Assembly (NCBI GenBank): GCA_003315335.1
Contig: QNRL01000013.1
Span: forward strand, 20,715 to 84,714
Source: Pseudocitrobacter faecalis
GTDB taxonomy: Bacteria > Pseudomonadota > Gammaproteobacteria > Enterobacterales > Enterobacteriaceae
Direction of reading: 5' to 3'
DNA: 64,000 nucleotides
The number at the start of each line of letters is the position of its first letter. Position 1 is the first letter of the stretch. The notes under the pieces are model-generated. The model made no database searches. It was not told the DNA's origin and saw nothing but the letters and a program-made list of their open reading frames with translations. Below are positions 53,962-63,988 of the stretch, in pieces. A program made the position numbers and the translations under genes.

Positions 53962-55506
53962 CTAACCCGCCAAAAAGAACCTGAACGCCGGGTTATTGGT
54001 TTCGTCGTGGCAATCGTAGCCCAGCTCATTCAGCCGGGTTTCGAAATCCGGTTCATGATCGCCAAGCTCGAACGCTGCCAGTACACGCCCGTAGTCGGTG
54101 CCATGACTGCGATAATGGAACAACGAGATATTCCAGTGCGTACCCAGCGTGTTGAGGAAGCGCAGCAGCGCACCCGGTGATTCCGGGAATTCGAAGCTGT
54201 AGAGGCGCTCCTGCAACGGATGCGATGGACGTCCGCCGACCATATAACGCACGTGCAGCTTCGCCATTTCATCATCAGAGAGATCGACCACGCTGTAACC
54301 GCCATCGTTGAGCATCTGCAAAATCTCTTTGCGCTCTTCGAGGCCGCGACTTAAACGCACGCCGACAAAGATGCAGGCGTTTTTCGCATCGGCAAAGCGG
54401 TAGTTGAACTCGGTGACTGAACGCCCGCCAAGCAACTGGCAGAATTTAAGGAAGCTGCCCTTCTCTTCCGGGATGGTCACCGCCAGCAATGCTTCACGCT
54501 GTTCGCCCAGTTCGCAGCGTTCCGAGACATAACGCAGGCCGTGGAAGTTCACGTTGGCACCGGAAAGAATATGCGCCAGCCGTTCGCCATGAATGTTGTG
54601 CTGAGCGATGTACTTTTTCATTCCCGCCAGCGCCAGCGCACCGGAGGGTTCCGCCACTGCACGCACATCTTCGAACAGGTCTTTCATCGCCGCGCAGATG
54701 GCATCGCTATCAACGGTGATGATGTCGTCGAGATACTCCTGACACAGACGGAAGGTCTCATCGCCGATACGTTTTACCGCGACACCTTCAGCGAACAGCC
54801 CCACGCGAGGCAGGTCTACGGGATGACCTGCATCCAACGCCGCTTTCAGGCAAGCGGAGTCTTCCGCTTCGACCGCGATCACTTTTATTTGCGGCATCAG
54901 TTGTTTGATCAGCACCGCGACACCCGCCGCCAGACCACCGCCGCCGACCGGCACAAATACGCGGTCGAGATGGGCGTCCTGCTGGAGCAATTCCAGCGCC
55001 AGCGTGCCCTGCCCGGCGATCACCATTGGATGATCGAACGGCGGCACCCAGGTGAAGCCCTGCTGCTGAGACAATTCAATCGCTTTGGCTTTCGCTTCAT
55101 CGAAGTTCGCGCCATGGAGCAGCACTTCACCGCCGAAGCCGCGTACCGCATCCACTTTAATATCAGCGGTGGCGGTTGGCATGACGATGAGCGCCTTCAC
55201 GCCGAGCCGCGCGGAGGAAAACGCGACGCCCTGCGCATGATTACCCGCAGAGGCGGTGATCACGCCGTGCGCTTTTTGTTCTTCCGTCAGCCCCGCCATC
55301 ATCGCGTATGCACCGCGCAGCTTGAAGCTGTGCACCGGCTGGCGGTCTTCGCGCTTCACCAGAATGACGTTATCAAGACGCGACGACAGTTTTTCCATTT
55401 TCTGTAGCGGCGTGACCTGCGCCGCTTCATAAACCGGCGCGCGTAGCACCGCTCTTAAATATTCGGCACCTTCCGGGGCGCCGGACAGGGGTTGTGAGTC
55501 TGCCAT
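53962..55506 (-). CDS. ilvA: Threonine deaminase (biosynthetic)
   Basis: Makes 2-oxobutanoate from threonine, the first step specific to isoleucine; isoleucine inhibits and valine activates it. A 514-residue protein with PLP Lys62 in SFKLRGAY, the glycine loop PVGGGGLAAG, and two ACT-like regulatory domains from about residue 330. I chose MADSQPLSG; an ATG one codon earlier overlaps the ilvD stop as TAATG, so the two genes are translationally coupled. Confidence 0.98.
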   Translation of the reverse strand: MADSQPLSGAPEGAEYLRAVLRAPVYEAAQVTPLQKMEKLSSRLDNVILVKREDRQPVHSFKLRGAYAMMAGLTEEQKAHGVITASAGNHAQGVAFSSARLGVKALIVMPTATADIKVDAVRGFGGEVLLHGANFDEAKAKAIELSQQQGFTWVPPFDHPMVIAGQGTLALELLQQDAHLDRVFVPVGGGGLAAGVAVLIKQLMPQIKVIAVEAEDSACLKAALDAGHPVDLPRVGLFAEGVAVKRIGDETFRLCQEYLDDIITVDSDAICAAMKDLFEDVRAVAEPSGALALAGMKKYIAQHNIHGERLAHILSGANVNFHGLRYVSERCELGEQREALLAVTIPEEKGSFLKFCQLLGGRSVTEFNYRFADAKNACIFVGVRLSRGLEERKEILQMLNDGGYSVVDLSDDEMAKLHVRYMVGGRPSHPLQERLYSFEFPESPGALLRFLNTLGTHWNISLFHYRSHGTDYGRVLAAFELGDHEPDFETRLNELGYDCHDETNNPAFRFFLAG

Positions 55507-55508
55507 CA

Positions 55509-57359
55509 TTAACCCCCCAGTTTCGATTTATCGCGCACCGCGCCTTTATCGGCGCTGGTCGCCAGGCTGGCGTAGGCGCGCAGCGCAAAGGAGACCTGAC
55601 GTTCACGGTTTTTCGGCGTCCAGGCTTTGTCGCCGCGAGCTTCCTGCGCTTCACGACGCGCCGCCAGTTCGGCATCGCTTACCTGTAACTGAATGCCACG
55701 GTTCGGAATGTCGATGGCGATCAGGTCACCATCTTCAATCAGGCCAATGCTGCCGCCGCTGGCCGCTTCCGGTGAGACGTGACCGATGGAAAGGCCAGAG
55801 GTGCCGCCGGAGAAGCGTCCATCGGTGATCAGCGCACAGGCTTTGCCGAGGCCCATCGATTTCAGGAAGCTGGTTGGGTAGAGCATTTCCTGCATCCCTG
55901 GGCCGCCTTTCGGGCCTTCATAGCGGATCACTACAACATCCCCTGCGACAACTTTACCGCCAAGAATCGCTTCTACCGCGTCGTCCTGGCTTTCGTACAC
56001 TTTCGCCGGGCCGGTGAATTTGAGGATGCTGTCATCCACGCCTGCCGTTTTCACGATGCAGCCATTTTCCGCGAAGTTACCGTAAAGCACCGCCAGACCG
56101 CCGTCTTTGCTGTAGGCGTGTTCCAGCGAGCGGATACAGCCGTTTGCGCGATCGTCGTCCAGCGTATCCCAGCGGCAATCCTGCGAGAATGCCTGAGTGG
56201 TACGAATGCCTGCAGGGCCAGCGCGGAACATATTTTTTACCGCGTCATCCTGGGTAACAACAATGTCATACTGCTCAAGGGTTTGCGGCAACGTCAGGCC
56301 CAGCACGTTTTTCACATCGCGATTCAATAAGTTAGCGCGATCGAGCTCGCCCAGAATCCCCAGAACGCCACCTGCCCGGTGCACATCTTCCATATGGTAT
56401 TTCTGGGTACTCGGTGCGACTTTACACAGCTGCGGTACCTTGCGGGAAAGCTTATCGATATCACTCATAGTGAAGTCAATTTCCGCTTCCTGTGCTGCCG
56501 CCAGCAGGTGGAGAACGGTGTTGGTAGACCCGCCCATCGCGATATCCAGCGTCATGGCGTTTTCAAACGCTGCTTTGCTGGCAATATTGCGCGGCAGTGC
56601 GGATGCATCATCCTGCTCGTAATAGCGTTTAGTCAGTTCAACAATGCGTTTACCGGCATTGAGGAACAGCTGCTTACGATCGGCGTGGGTTGCCAGCAGC
56701 GAGCCGTTGCCCGGCTGCGACAGGCCCAGCGCTTCGGTCAGGCAGTTCATGGAGTTGGCGGTGAACATCCCGGAACAGGAGCCGCAGGTTGGGCAGGCGG
56801 AACGTTCAACCTGATCGCTTTGGGAATCAGAAACTTTCGGATCTGCCCCCTGAATCATCGCATCAACCAGATCGAGTTTAATTATCTGATCGGAAAGCTT
56901 GGTTTTCCCGGCTTCCATCGGGCCGCCGGAAACAAAAATGACCGGGATGTTCAGGCGCAGGGAAGCCATCAGCATCCCCGGGGTGATTTTGTCGCAGTTG
57001 GAGATACAGACCATCGCATCGGCGCAGTGGGCGTTCACCATATATTCAACGGAGTCAGCGATCAGCTCGCGAGACGGCAGTGAATAAAGCATGCCCCCGT
57101 GGCCCATGGCGATACCGTCATCCACCGCAATGGTGTTGAACTCTTTGGCGACGCCGCCTGCCGCTTCAATCTGTTCAGCAACCAGTTTACCGAGATCGCG
57201 CAGGTGTACGTGGCCCGGCACGAACTGGGTAAACGAGTTTACAACCGCAATAATCGGCTTACCGAAATCGGCGTCTGTCATCCCGGTGGCGCGCCACAGT
57301 GCGCGGGCACCCGCCATATTACGGCCATGGGTGGTGGTAGCGGAACGATACTTAGGCAT
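55509..57359 (-). CDS. ilvD: Dihydroxy-acid dehydratase
   Basis: A 616-residue iron-sulfur enzyme that dehydrates dihydroxy acids in valine and isoleucine synthesis. The cluster and metal ligands Asp81, Cys122 (SNCDKITPG) and Cys195 (CPTCGSCSG) are present, as is the carbamylated-Lys region. It lies 62 bases after ilvE and is coupled to ilvA. Confidence 0.98.
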   Translation of the reverse strand: MPKYRSATTTHGRNMAGARALWRATGMTDADFGKPIIAVVNSFTQFVPGHVHLRDLGKLVAEQIEAAGGVAKEFNTIAVDDGIAMGHGGMLYSLPSRELIADSVEYMVNAHCADAMVCISNCDKITPGMLMASLRLNIPVIFVSGGPMEAGKTKLSDQIIKLDLVDAMIQGADPKVSDSQSDQVERSACPTCGSCSGMFTANSMNCLTEALGLSQPGNGSLLATHADRKQLFLNAGKRIVELTKRYYEQDDASALPRNIASKAAFENAMTLDIAMGGSTNTVLHLLAAAQEAEIDFTMSDIDKLSRKVPQLCKVAPSTQKYHMEDVHRAGGVLGILGELDRANLLNRDVKNVLGLTLPQTLEQYDIVVTQDDAVKNMFRAGPAGIRTTQAFSQDCRWDTLDDDRANGCIRSLEHAYSKDGGLAVLYGNFAENGCIVKTAGVDDSILKFTGPAKVYESQDDAVEAILGGKVVAGDVVVIRYEGPKGGPGMQEMLYPTSFLKSMGLGKACALITDGRFSGGTSGLSIGHVSPEAASGGSIGLIEDGDLIAIDIPNRGIQLQVSDAELAARREAQEARGDKAWTPKNRERQVSFALRAYASLATSADKGAVRDKSKLGG

Positions 57360-57421
57360 GCTTTATTTACTCCCAGTGTCTGTCTAATAAAAGGGACGGT
57401 GCGTGCCGTCCCCTTTCTTTG

Positions 57422-58351
57422 TTAGTTATTAACCTGATCCAACCAGCCCCATTTATCCTCGGTTTCACCGGTGAAGAGGCCAAAGAATGCTTGCTGAATA
57501 CGTTTGGTAACCGGGCCACAGCGGCCTGCGCCTACCTGGATACCGTCGACGCTGCGTACAGGCGTGATTTCCGCTGCTGTACCAGACATGAATACTTCAT
57601 CCGCCAGGTACAGAGATTCGCGCGACAGCACCTGCTCGCGAACGTCGATATCGAGATCTTTCGCCAGCTTGATAATGGCATCACGGGTGATACCCGGCAG
57701 TGCGGAAGAGGTGAACGGCGGCGTGAACAGGATGCCATCCTTCACTTCAAACAGGTTTTCGCCAGCGCCCTCAGAGATATAGCCATTTACGTCCAGCGCG
57801 ATGCCTTCCTGATAACCGTGGCGACGCGCTTCGCTCCCCACCAACAGGGAAGAGAGATAGTTGCCACCCGCTTTCGCAGCGGTCGGGATGGTGTTCGGCG
57901 CAACGCGGTTCCAGGAAGAGACCATCGCATCAATACCCTGGTCCAACGCTTCTGCGCCCAGATATGCGCCCCACGGGAACGCGGCAATAATCACGTCAGT
58001 TTTGTAGCCATCCGGCGGGTTCACACCCATACCGACGTCGCCAACAAAGACCAGCGGACGAATATAAGCGCTGGTCAGATTGTTTTTGCGGATCACCGCG
58101 CGGCAGGCTTCCATTAATTCATCAACGCTCTGAGAGACCGGGAAGCGATAAATTTTGGCTGAGTCATGCAGACGCTGCATGTGTTCGCGATGGCGGAACA
58201 CCACTGGCCCTTTGTGAGAGTCGTAGCAACGGATACCTTCGAAGACGGAAGTACCGTAGTGCAACGCATGGGACATCACGTGAACTTTCGCCTCACCCCA
58301 TGGAACCATCTCACCATTGAACCAAATGTAATCAGCTTTTTTCGTCGTCAT
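57422..58351 (-). CDS. ilvE: Branched-chain amino acid aminotransferase
   Basis: A 309-residue fold-type IV PLP enzyme for the last step of leucine, isoleucine and valine synthesis. Lys160 in TAAKAGGNY binds PLP; the EGAGENLFEVKDG signature follows. It lies 17 bases after ilvM. Confidence 0.98.
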   Translation of the reverse strand: MTTKKADYIWFNGEMVPWGEAKVHVMSHALHYGTSVFEGIRCYDSHKGPVVFRHREHMQRLHDSAKIYRFPVSQSVDELMEACRAVIRKNNLTSAYIRPLVFVGDVGMGVNPPDGYKTDVIIAAFPWGAYLGAEALDQGIDAMVSSWNRVAPNTIPTAAKAGGNYLSSLLVGSEARRHGYQEGIALDVNGYISEGAGENLFEVKDGILFTPPFTSSALPGITRDAIIKLAKDLDIDVREQVLSRESLYLADEVFMSGTAAEITPVRSVDGIQVGAGRCGPVTKRIQQAFFGLFTGETEDKWGWLDQVNN

Positions 58352-58368
58352 TTTTCTTCCTTTTGCGC

Positions 58369-58632
58369 TCAGGCGCTAATTTGTTGTGATGTTGTCTGGC
58401 ACTGATGGACGGCGACAGAAGCAACGTCCACCAGTTTACTTAACTGGCTAAACAGTAATTCGACCGGGCGGGGACTGGCAACGGTCAATTCGATATTTAT
58501 ATTCTGTGCATCGGTGGCCGCTTCCATATTCATGGCGCAAATTTGAAAACCACGATGGCGAACCACACGTAACACACGTTCCAGCGTTTCCGGATTGAAG
58601 CGAGCCTGCACGGCGAGCTGATGTTGCATCAT
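58369..58632 (-). CDS. ilvM: Acetolactate synthase II small subunit
   Basis: An 87-residue ACT-domain regulatory subunit that is needed for AHAS II activity. It matches E. coli IlvM and overlaps ilvG by four bases (ATGA), which favours equal synthesis of the two subunits. Confidence 0.96.
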   Translation of the reverse strand: MMQHQLAVQARFNPETLERVLRVVRHRGFQICAMNMEAATDAQNINIELTVASPRPVELLFSQLSKLVDVASVAVHQCQTTSQQISA

Positions 58633-60275
58633 GATAATTTCTCCAGCATTTCTGCATTACTGGCACCGGGCGGTACCAATGGCCAGACGTTCTCAAGTTC
58701 GTCTATTGAGACATGAAGCAGGTACGGGCCTTCGCTTGCCAGCAGGGTGTCGAGTGCCGCTTCAACCTGGTCTTTACGGGTGATGTGCTGGCCAGGGATG
58801 CCAAAGGCACTGGCCAGCGTAAGAAAATCAGGGTTATCGGTAAGCGTGGTTTCGCTGTAGCGTTCCTGAAAGAACAACTGCTGCCACTGGCGAACCATGC
58901 CTAAACGCTGGTTATCCAGCAGAACAATTTTCAGCGGCAGCTGCTTACGCTTCACGGTGCCCAACTCTTGAACGTTCATCATGAAAGAACCATCGCCGGA
59001 GATGCAGATAACCGTGTCGTTCGGACGGGCAACCTGCGCGCCAACCGCAGCCGGCAGGCCGAAGCCCATGGTGCCTAAGCCGCTGGAAGTGATAAAGTTT
59101 TCCGGGCGGGTGTAGGTCATGTGTTGTGCAGACCACATCTGGTGCTGACCCACATCGGTAGTGACAACGCTATCGGCAGGCTTGCGGTCAGAAAGTTGTT
59201 TGAGCAGCAACGGCGCATAGATAGCCTCGCCCGGGTGATCGTAACGCCAGGCGTGCTCGGCACGCAGTTCTGCAATGTGCTGACGCCACCCATCAATCGA
59301 CAGAGATTGTTGCAACGCGGGCAGTAAGGCATTGAGGTCACCCTGCAGGGCAACGTGTGCCTGACGCAGTTTGTTCATTTCCGCCGGGTCGATATCCATG
59401 TGAATCACTTTGGCGTGCGGTGCGAAGGTGTTCAGCTTACCAGTCACGCGATCATCAAAGCGCGCGCCAACGGCGATCAGCAGGTCACACTCCTGTACCG
59501 CCAGGTTCGCGGCTTTGGTGCCGTGCATCCCCAACATACCGAGGTAATACGGATAATCGGCATCAACCGCGCCGAGGCCTTTCAGCGTGCAAGTCGCTGG
59601 CATCTGGGTAACGGCGATAAATTCGCGTAACGCGGGAACCGCCTGTGCCATCCCAACGCCGCCGCCTACATACAGCATCGGCTTGTGCGCCTGCGCCAGC
59701 ATCTGGCGAGCGACATCAGCGTCGGCGTGTGGGAAGGCGTCTTCGCTGGCGACGGTGGAAAAGTGCGGTTCCAGATCGCCCTGCGCCACCTGAATATCTT
59801 TCGGAATATCAACCAGAACGGGGCCCGGACGGCCTGAGTTTGCCACCTGGAATGCTTCTGCCATCACGCGCGGCAACTCTTCCAGCGACTGCACCAGGAA
59901 ACTATGCTTGGTGCAGGAAAGTGATAAACCGAGAACGTCCACTTCCTGAAACGCATCCGTTCCGATGAACGGAGAAGCCACCTGGCCGGTGATCGCCACA
60001 ACCGGAACAGAATCCAGCAGGGCATCAGCGAGGCCAGTTATCAGGTTGGTGGCACCAGGGCCCGATGTCGCGATGCAGACGCCGGTTTTACCGGTGGCAC
60101 GTGCATAACCAATTGCCGCCATCGCCGCGCCCTGCTCGTGTCGACACAAAAGGTGCTCCACGCCGCCGTCATACAATGCATCGTAAACCGGCATAATTGC
60201 GCCACCTGGATAACCGAAAACTGTCTCGACTCCTTGTGCCCGCAACGCATGTACTACCCATTGTGCCCCATTCAT
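58629..60275 (-). CDS. ilvG: Acetolactate synthase II large subunit, intact
   Basis: A 548-residue thiamine diphosphate enzyme that makes acetolactate and acetohydroxybutyrate. The catalytic Glu47 is in CRHEQGAAM; the TPP/Mg motif is [20 protein letters not shown]. The frame is open throughout, unlike E. coli K-12, where a frameshift inactivates ilvG and causes valine sensitivity and polarity. AHAS II is not feedback-inhibited by valine, so this strain should be valine-resistant from this locus. Confidence 0.98.
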   Translation of the reverse strand: MNGAQWVVHALRAQGVETVFGYPGGAIMPVYDALYDGGVEHLLCRHEQGAAMAAIGYARATGKTGVCIATSGPGATNLITGLADALLDSVPVVAITGQVASPFIGTDAFQEVDVLGLSLSCTKHSFLVQSLEELPRVMAEAFQVANSGRPGPVLVDIPKDIQVAQGDLEPHFSTVASEDAFPHADADVARQMLAQAHKPMLYVGGGVGMAQAVPALREFIAVTQMPATCTLKGLGAVDADYPYYLGMLGMHGTKAANLAVQECDLLIAVGARFDDRVTGKLNTFAPHAKVIHMDIDPAEMNKLRQAHVALQGDLNALLPALQQSLSIDGWRQHIAELRAEHAWRYDHPGEAIYAPLLLKQLSDRKPADSVVTTDVGQHQMWSAQHMTYTRPENFITSSGLGTMGFGLPAAVGAQVARPNDTVICISGDGSFMMNVQELGTVKRKQLPLKIVLLDNQRLGMVRQWQQLFFQERYSETTLTDNPDFLTLASAFGIPGQHITRKDQVEAALDTLLASEGPYLLHVSIDELENVWPLVPPGASNAEMLEKLS

Positions 60276-60277
60276 AG

Positions 60278-60328
60278 TTAGTTCCCCGCCGTAGATCGGG
60301 AGAAACAGGATTTTGTGCTACAACTCAT
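60278..60328 (-). CDS. ilvX: Small protein IlvX
   Basis: A 16-codon frame, [16 protein letters not shown], lies between the ilvL attenuator and ilvG and ends two bases before the ilvG ATG. It matches the position and pattern of E. coli IlvX (same length, STK.CFSR core and GN end). A GGAGCAG ribosome-binding site precedes it. Its role is unknown; it may help load ribosomes onto ilvG. Confidence 0.75.
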   Translation of the reverse strand: MSCSTKSCFSRSTAGN

Positions 60329-60358
60329 AATCTGCTCCTCGCTATTGTTTTTAAGTCA

Positions 60359-60391
60359 TAAAAAAACCCCCGGACCTTTCGGTGCGGGGGT
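60359..60391 (-). terminator. Attenuator terminator of the ilvGMEDA operon
   Basis: On the minus strand ACCCCCGCACC, a GAAA loop and GGTCCGGGGGT are followed by seven T. It lies 24 bases after the ilvL stop and is the terminator arm of the classic ilv attenuator, controlled by translation of the leader's Ile, Val and Leu codons. Confidence 0.93.
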
Positions 60392-60414
60392 CTTAGTTCG
60401 TTAAGGCTTGATTT

Positions 60415-60513
60415 CTAAGCCTTTCCTCGTCCAAGTGCAGCCCCGCACGGTGGGATAATAATCACCACCACGCTAATCACGACCAGGCTAATCACTCGTA
60501 GAAGGGCTTTCAT
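60415..60513 (-). CDS. ilvL: ilv operon leader peptide
   Basis: A 32-codon leader with the control run VISLVVISVVVIII (Val, Ile and Leu codons in a row), ending GRGKA. It matches E. coli IlvL except for Lys at position 2. When charged branched-chain tRNAs are scarce, the ribosome stalls in this run and the downstream terminator does not form. Confidence 0.96.
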   Translation of the reverse strand: MKALLRVISLVVISVVVIIIPPCGAALGRGKA

Positions 60514-60865
60514 TGTTGTCTATTCTTGCATCTTGTTCGAAGGAATGCCTACAGAGTTACCACAGACGTTTATAACAGCACAAGTTTTTTTTATTACTGT
60601 GATATGCATCATGCTGCGGATCTTGTGCAAGATAATTGTTTTATATGAAAAAAAATATGAATTGAATTTTTTTCACCTGTTGAGCATTTTCAATCCTATT
60701 GCGCCTGCGGGAATGGTCGGGCTGCGGGAAATGCGAGACGCATTCTGATTTTATTGAAATCTCTTGAAACAGTGGCGATATGTTTGAATCGTCGCCGTAA
60801 AAGTAAAAACTCGCTAGTTATTCATATAAAAAGGGCGCGCATAATGCCGCACATCAGGAGGCATT
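60514..60865. other. Divergent ilvL-yifB intergenic region
   Basis: This 352-base gap is AT-rich in its first half and contains the ilvL promoter region (GTTATAAAC on the minus strand near 60,570 is a possible -10) and, at its right end, the yifB promoter (CATAAT near 60,840 and the ribosome-binding site AGGAGG just before the ATG). A 71-codon frame on the plus strand has no initiation signal. I see no further gene. Confidence 0.5.
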
Positions 60866-62386
60866 ATGTCACTATCCGTTGTCTACACGCGCGCGGCGCT
60901 TGGCGTCACCGCCCCGCTCATTACCGTTGAAGTTCACATTAGTCAGGGGTTGCCAGGCCTCACCATGGTGGGCCTGCCGGAAACGACCGTAAAAGAAGCG
61001 CGCGACCGCGTTCGTAGCGCAATTATCAACAGCGGTTATGAGTATCCAGCTAAGAAAATCACGGTTAACCTGGCACCGGCCGATCTGCCGAAGGAAGGGG
61101 GGCGATATGATTTACCTATCGCTCTCGCGCTTCTGGCGGCCTCTGAGCAGCTCAATCCACAGAAGCTGGGTCAATACGAGTTTGTGGGCGAACTTGCGCT
61201 TACAGGTGCACTACGCGGCATTCCCGGCGCGATTTCAGCAGCAATTGAGGCGGATAAAGCCGGTCGGCAGATTGTGGTAGCCGAAGATGATGCTGCGCAG
61301 GTTGGCTTACTGGGTGGCAGTGAATGCTATATCGCCAGCCATTTGCAGGAGGTGTGCGCCTTTCTTGAAGGAAAACACGAACTACGCACGGCGCAACCCG
61401 ATACAACGCCAGTGCCTCTGCTCTGCGAGGACTTAAGTGACGTCATCGGCCAACACCAGGGAAAACGTGCGCTGGAGGTTACCGCTGCGGGTGGCCACAA
61501 TCTTTTGCTCATTGGCCCACCGGGAACCGGTAAAACGATGCTCGCTTCTCGACTGCGCGGTCTGCTGCCTCCGCTTAACGATCAGGAGGCGCTGGAAACG
61601 GCGGCAATTATTAGTCTGGAGAATGCCAGCAACGTACAGAAGCAGTGGCGTCAACGCCCTTTTCGGGCTCCACATCACAGCGCATCGTTAACCGCCATGG
61701 TGGGTGGCGGATCTATTCCGGGGCCAGGCGAGATCTCACTGGCGCATAACGGTGTTCTGTTTCTCGATGAGCTTCCGGAGTTTGAACGGCGGGTACTGGA
61801 TGCCCTGCGCGAACCTATTGAGTCGGGGCAGATTCATATTTCACGAACAAGGGCGAAAATTACCTATCCGGCGCGCTTTCAATTGATTGCAGCTATGAAT
61901 CCAAGCCCTACCGGGCATTATCAGGGAAATCACAATCGCTGTACGCCAGAGCAGACGCTGCGTTATCTGGGGCGTCTATCGGGTCCGTTTCTGGACCGTT
62001 TTGATCTTTCCCTTGAGATACCGTTGCCTCCACCAGGAATATTGAGTCAGGCGCGTCATGAGGAAGAAAACAGCCATTACGTGCAGGCGCGTGTAATCGA
62101 AGCCCAGGCGCGTCAGTATCATCGGCAGGGACAGCTTAACGCCAGGCTTGGTAGTAGTGATATTCGTCGTTTCTGTGTGCTGTGTGATGAAGATGCGCTA
62201 TGGCTGGAGCAAACGCTCACCACGCTGGGGTTATCAATACGCGCCTGGCAGCGCTTATTGAAAGTATCGCGAACGATTGCCGATCTTGAAGGGGTAGACA
62301 CTATTGCGCGTCATCATTTACAGGAAGCGCTGAGTTATCGGGGTATTGATCGGGTGTTGATTCATCTGCAAAAGCTGCTGCATTAA
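60866..62386 (+). CDS. yifB: YifB/ComM family AAA+ ATPase
   Basis: A 506-residue protein with an N-terminal Lon-substrate-like domain, a Mg-chelatase-type AAA+ module (Walker A GPPGTGKT, about residues 215-222; Walker B VLFLDELPEF) and a C-terminal helical domain. Its relatives ComM in Vibrio and Acinetobacter are hexameric branch-migration helicases needed for natural transformation; the E. coli role is not established. AGGAGG lies four bases from the ATG. Confidence 0.95.
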   Translation: MSLSVVYTRAALGVTAPLITVEVHISQGLPGLTMVGLPETTVKEARDRVRSAIINSGYEYPAKKITVNLAPADLPKEGGRYDLPIALALLAASEQLNPQKLGQYEFVGELALTGALRGIPGAISAAIEADKAGRQIVVAEDDAAQVGLLGGSECYIASHLQEVCAFLEGKHELRTAQPDTTPVPLLCEDLSDVIGQHQGKRALEVTAAGGHNLLLIGPPGTGKTMLASRLRGLLPPLNDQEALETAAIISLENASNVQKQWRQRPFRAPHHSASLTAMVGGGSIPGPGEISLAHNGVLFLDELPEFERRVLDALREPIESGQIHISRTRAKITYPARFQLIAAMNPSPTGHYQGNHNRCTPEQTLRYLGRLSGPFLDRFDLSLEIPLPPPGILSQARHEEENSHYVQARVIEAQARQYHRQGQLNARLGSSDIRRFCVLCDEDALWLEQTLTTLGLSIRAWQRLLKVSRTIADLEGVDTIARHHLQEALSYRGIDRVLIHLQKLLH

Positions 62387-62407
62387 AAAAGGGGCCGAAG
62401 CCCCTTT
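62384..62407. terminator. Terminator between yifB and maoP
   Basis: AAAGGGGC-CGAA-GCCCCTTT forms a strong stem. On the minus strand it is followed by a run of six T, so it ends maoP transcripts; on the plus strand only three T follow, so it is weaker for yifB. Confidence 0.8.
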
Positions 62408-62411
62408 CCTG

Positions 62412-62750
62412 TTAGTCGTCGCTTTCAGTGTAGTCTTCAGCGCCTTCCACCTGCGGCTTCCCACCAGACAGCGTGTGAAAACGTTTAGGACGTTTAATGC
62501 GCGTCACATATTTGTTCCATACGCGTTCAGCTTCGGTCGCTGGCTCACGCTCGCCACGGCACACCGCAACAAACTGCTTCTCTTCATCGGTAGCCGGTTC
62601 ACGTTTACCGAGATCGAGTTCGTTAAAGGCATAGCCACAACGTTCAAGCAGTTGAGCCTCTTTGATGGTGAAATCACCATGACGAGAGAACCCGCGTGGA
62701 TAATTTTTATTGTCGAAAAAACGATTAGTCGTCGTAAAGCTTTCCGCCAT
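62412..62750 (-). CDS. maoP: Macrodomain Ori organisation protein MaoP
   Basis: A 112-residue protein (formerly YifE) that matches E. coli at full length, with an acidic C-terminus. MaoP acts with the site maoS to organise the Ori macrodomain and is restricted to bacteria that also have Dam, SeqA and MukBEF. It is divergent from hdfR; the site lies in the gap between them. Confidence 0.94.
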   Translation of the reverse strand: MAESFTTTNRFFDNKNYPRGFSRHGDFTIKEAQLLERCGYAFNELDLGKREPATDEEKQFVAVCRGEREPATEAERVWNKYVTRIKRPKRFHTLSGGKPQVEGAEDYTESDD

Positions 62751-62784
62751 CCTACACGCTCCTAATTCTTTGGCCGAGCTATTT

Positions 62785-62801
62785 ATGGCGCGGAGTATTA
62801 G
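62785..62801. promoter_or_regulatory. Putative maoS site
   Basis: The minus strand reads CTAATACTCCGCGCCAT, which I recall as the 17-base E. coli maoS sequence; the location next to maoP is also the same. It overlaps the promoter region of maoP and hdfR. The identity of the reference sequence is from memory. Confidence 0.65.
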
Positions 62802-62868
62802 TTACGCTTGACAGAGTGTAAAACAAAAGATTTAAATCATTACGACAAATAATTTTGCGGAGAAAGCT

Positions 62869-63690
62869 GTGGATACGGAATTGCTAAAAACTTTCCTCGA
62901 AGTGAGCAGAACTCGTCACTTCGGGCGCGCTGCGGAAGCCCTCTATTTGACGCAATCTGCGGTTAGTTTTCGCATCCGTCAGTTGGAAAATCAGTTGGGC
63001 GTCAATCTCTTCACCCGACATCGCAACAATATTCGTCTGACCGCCGCAGGCGAAAAACTTCTGCCCTATGCAGAAACGCTGATGAATACCTGGCAGGCGG
63101 CGCGAAAAGAGGTCGCCCATACCTCGCGGCACAATGAATTCTCAATAGGTGCCAGCGCGTCGCTGTGGGAATGCATGCTAAATAGCTGGCTCGGGAGACT
63201 CTATCAATCGTTTGATAATCTTCAATTTGAGGCACGCATTGCCCAGCGTCAGTCGCTGGTAAAACAACTCCATGAGCGGCAGCTTGATCTGCTCATCACG
63301 ACAGAAGCCCCCAAGATGGATGAATTTAGTAGCCAGTTATTGGGAAACTTCACACTCGCGCTTTTCTGTGCATCGCCCTTCAGTGAGAAAGCAGAGCTCA
63401 ACTATTTGCGTTTGGAATGGGGCCCGGATTTTCAGCAACATGAAGCTGGCCTGATCGCGCACGATGACGTTCCGCTATTGACCACCAGTTCAGCTGATTT
63501 GGCAAGACAGCAACTGGAGCCGCTGAAAGGTTGCACCTGGTTACCTACCGCGTGGGCAAAAGAGAAAGGTGGGCTACATACGGTTGCGGATAGCGCGACG
63601 CTTTCTCGCCCGTTATACGCCATTTGGTTACAGAACAGCGATAAACAAGCGCAAATACGCGATATTCTGAAAAATAACGTTTTGATTTAG
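62869..63690 (+). CDS. hdfR: LysR-type regulator HdfR
   Basis: A 273-residue LysR-family regulator with the helix-turn-helix [21 protein letters not shown]. coli HdfR represses flhDC and activates gltBD, under H-NS control. The start is the GTG at 62869 (read as Met, [12 protein letters not shown]), seven bases after a GGAG. It is six residues shorter than the E. coli protein, with a changed C-terminal end and small internal gaps. Confidence 0.94.
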   Translation: MDTELLKTFLEVSRTRHFGRAAEALYLTQSAVSFRIRQLENQLGVNLFTRHRNNIRLTAAGEKLLPYAETLMNTWQAARKEVAHTSRHNEFSIGASASLWECMLNSWLGRLYQSFDNLQFEARIAQRQSLVKQLHERQLDLLITTEAPKMDEFSSQLLGNFTLALFCASPFSEKAELNYLRLEWGPDFQQHEAGLIAHDDVPLLTTSSADLARQQLEPLKGCTWLPTAWAKEKGGLHTVADSATLSRPLYAIWLQNSDKQAQIRDILKNNVLI

Positions 63691-63782
63691 GTATGTTTTA
63701 AAGAAAGGAGTGGGATCGCGAGATGTCACTTCGCTGAGTTTCAGGCAAAAAAAAATCCTTTGCATCAGCAAAGGATTATATA

Positions 63783-63858
63783 TGGCAGGGGCGGAGAGAC
63801 TCGAACTCGCGACACCCGGTTTTGGAGACCGGTGCTCTACCAACTGAGCTACGCCCCT
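63783..63858 (-). tRNA. trpT: tRNA-Trp (anticodon CCA)
   Basis: A 76-base tRNA with encoded CCA; anticodon CCA in GGTCTCCAAAACC. The acceptor stem AGGGGCG/CGCCCCT is intact. The T-stem reads GCGAG against CTCTC, leaving one C-T mismatch where E. coli has G-T. It follows tRNA-Asp, as downstream of rrnC in E. coli. Confidence 0.95.
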
Positions 63859-63911
63859 AAAGCTTCTTATCATTAAGCCTGCTAATGAAGCAGGCTTAAT
63901 TTTTTAATAAG

Positions 63912-63988
63912 TGGCGGAACGGACGGGACTCGAACCCGCGACCCCCTGCGTGACAGGCAGGTATTCTAACCGACTGAACTACCGCTCC
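63912..63988 (-). tRNA. aspT: tRNA-Asp (anticodon GTC)
   Basis: A 77-base tRNA with encoded CCA; anticodon GTC in GCCTGTCACGC. The acceptor stem is GGAGCGG. In E. coli it is the last product of the rrnC transcript, whose rRNA genes should lie beyond the right edge of the window. Confidence 0.97.

Noticed and set aside
60533..60748. 71-codon open frame in the ilvL-yifB gap, rich in Ile, Leu and Phe
   Set aside because: No ribosome-binding site, it overlaps the ilvL promoter region, and its hydrophobic look follows from AT-rich sequence.
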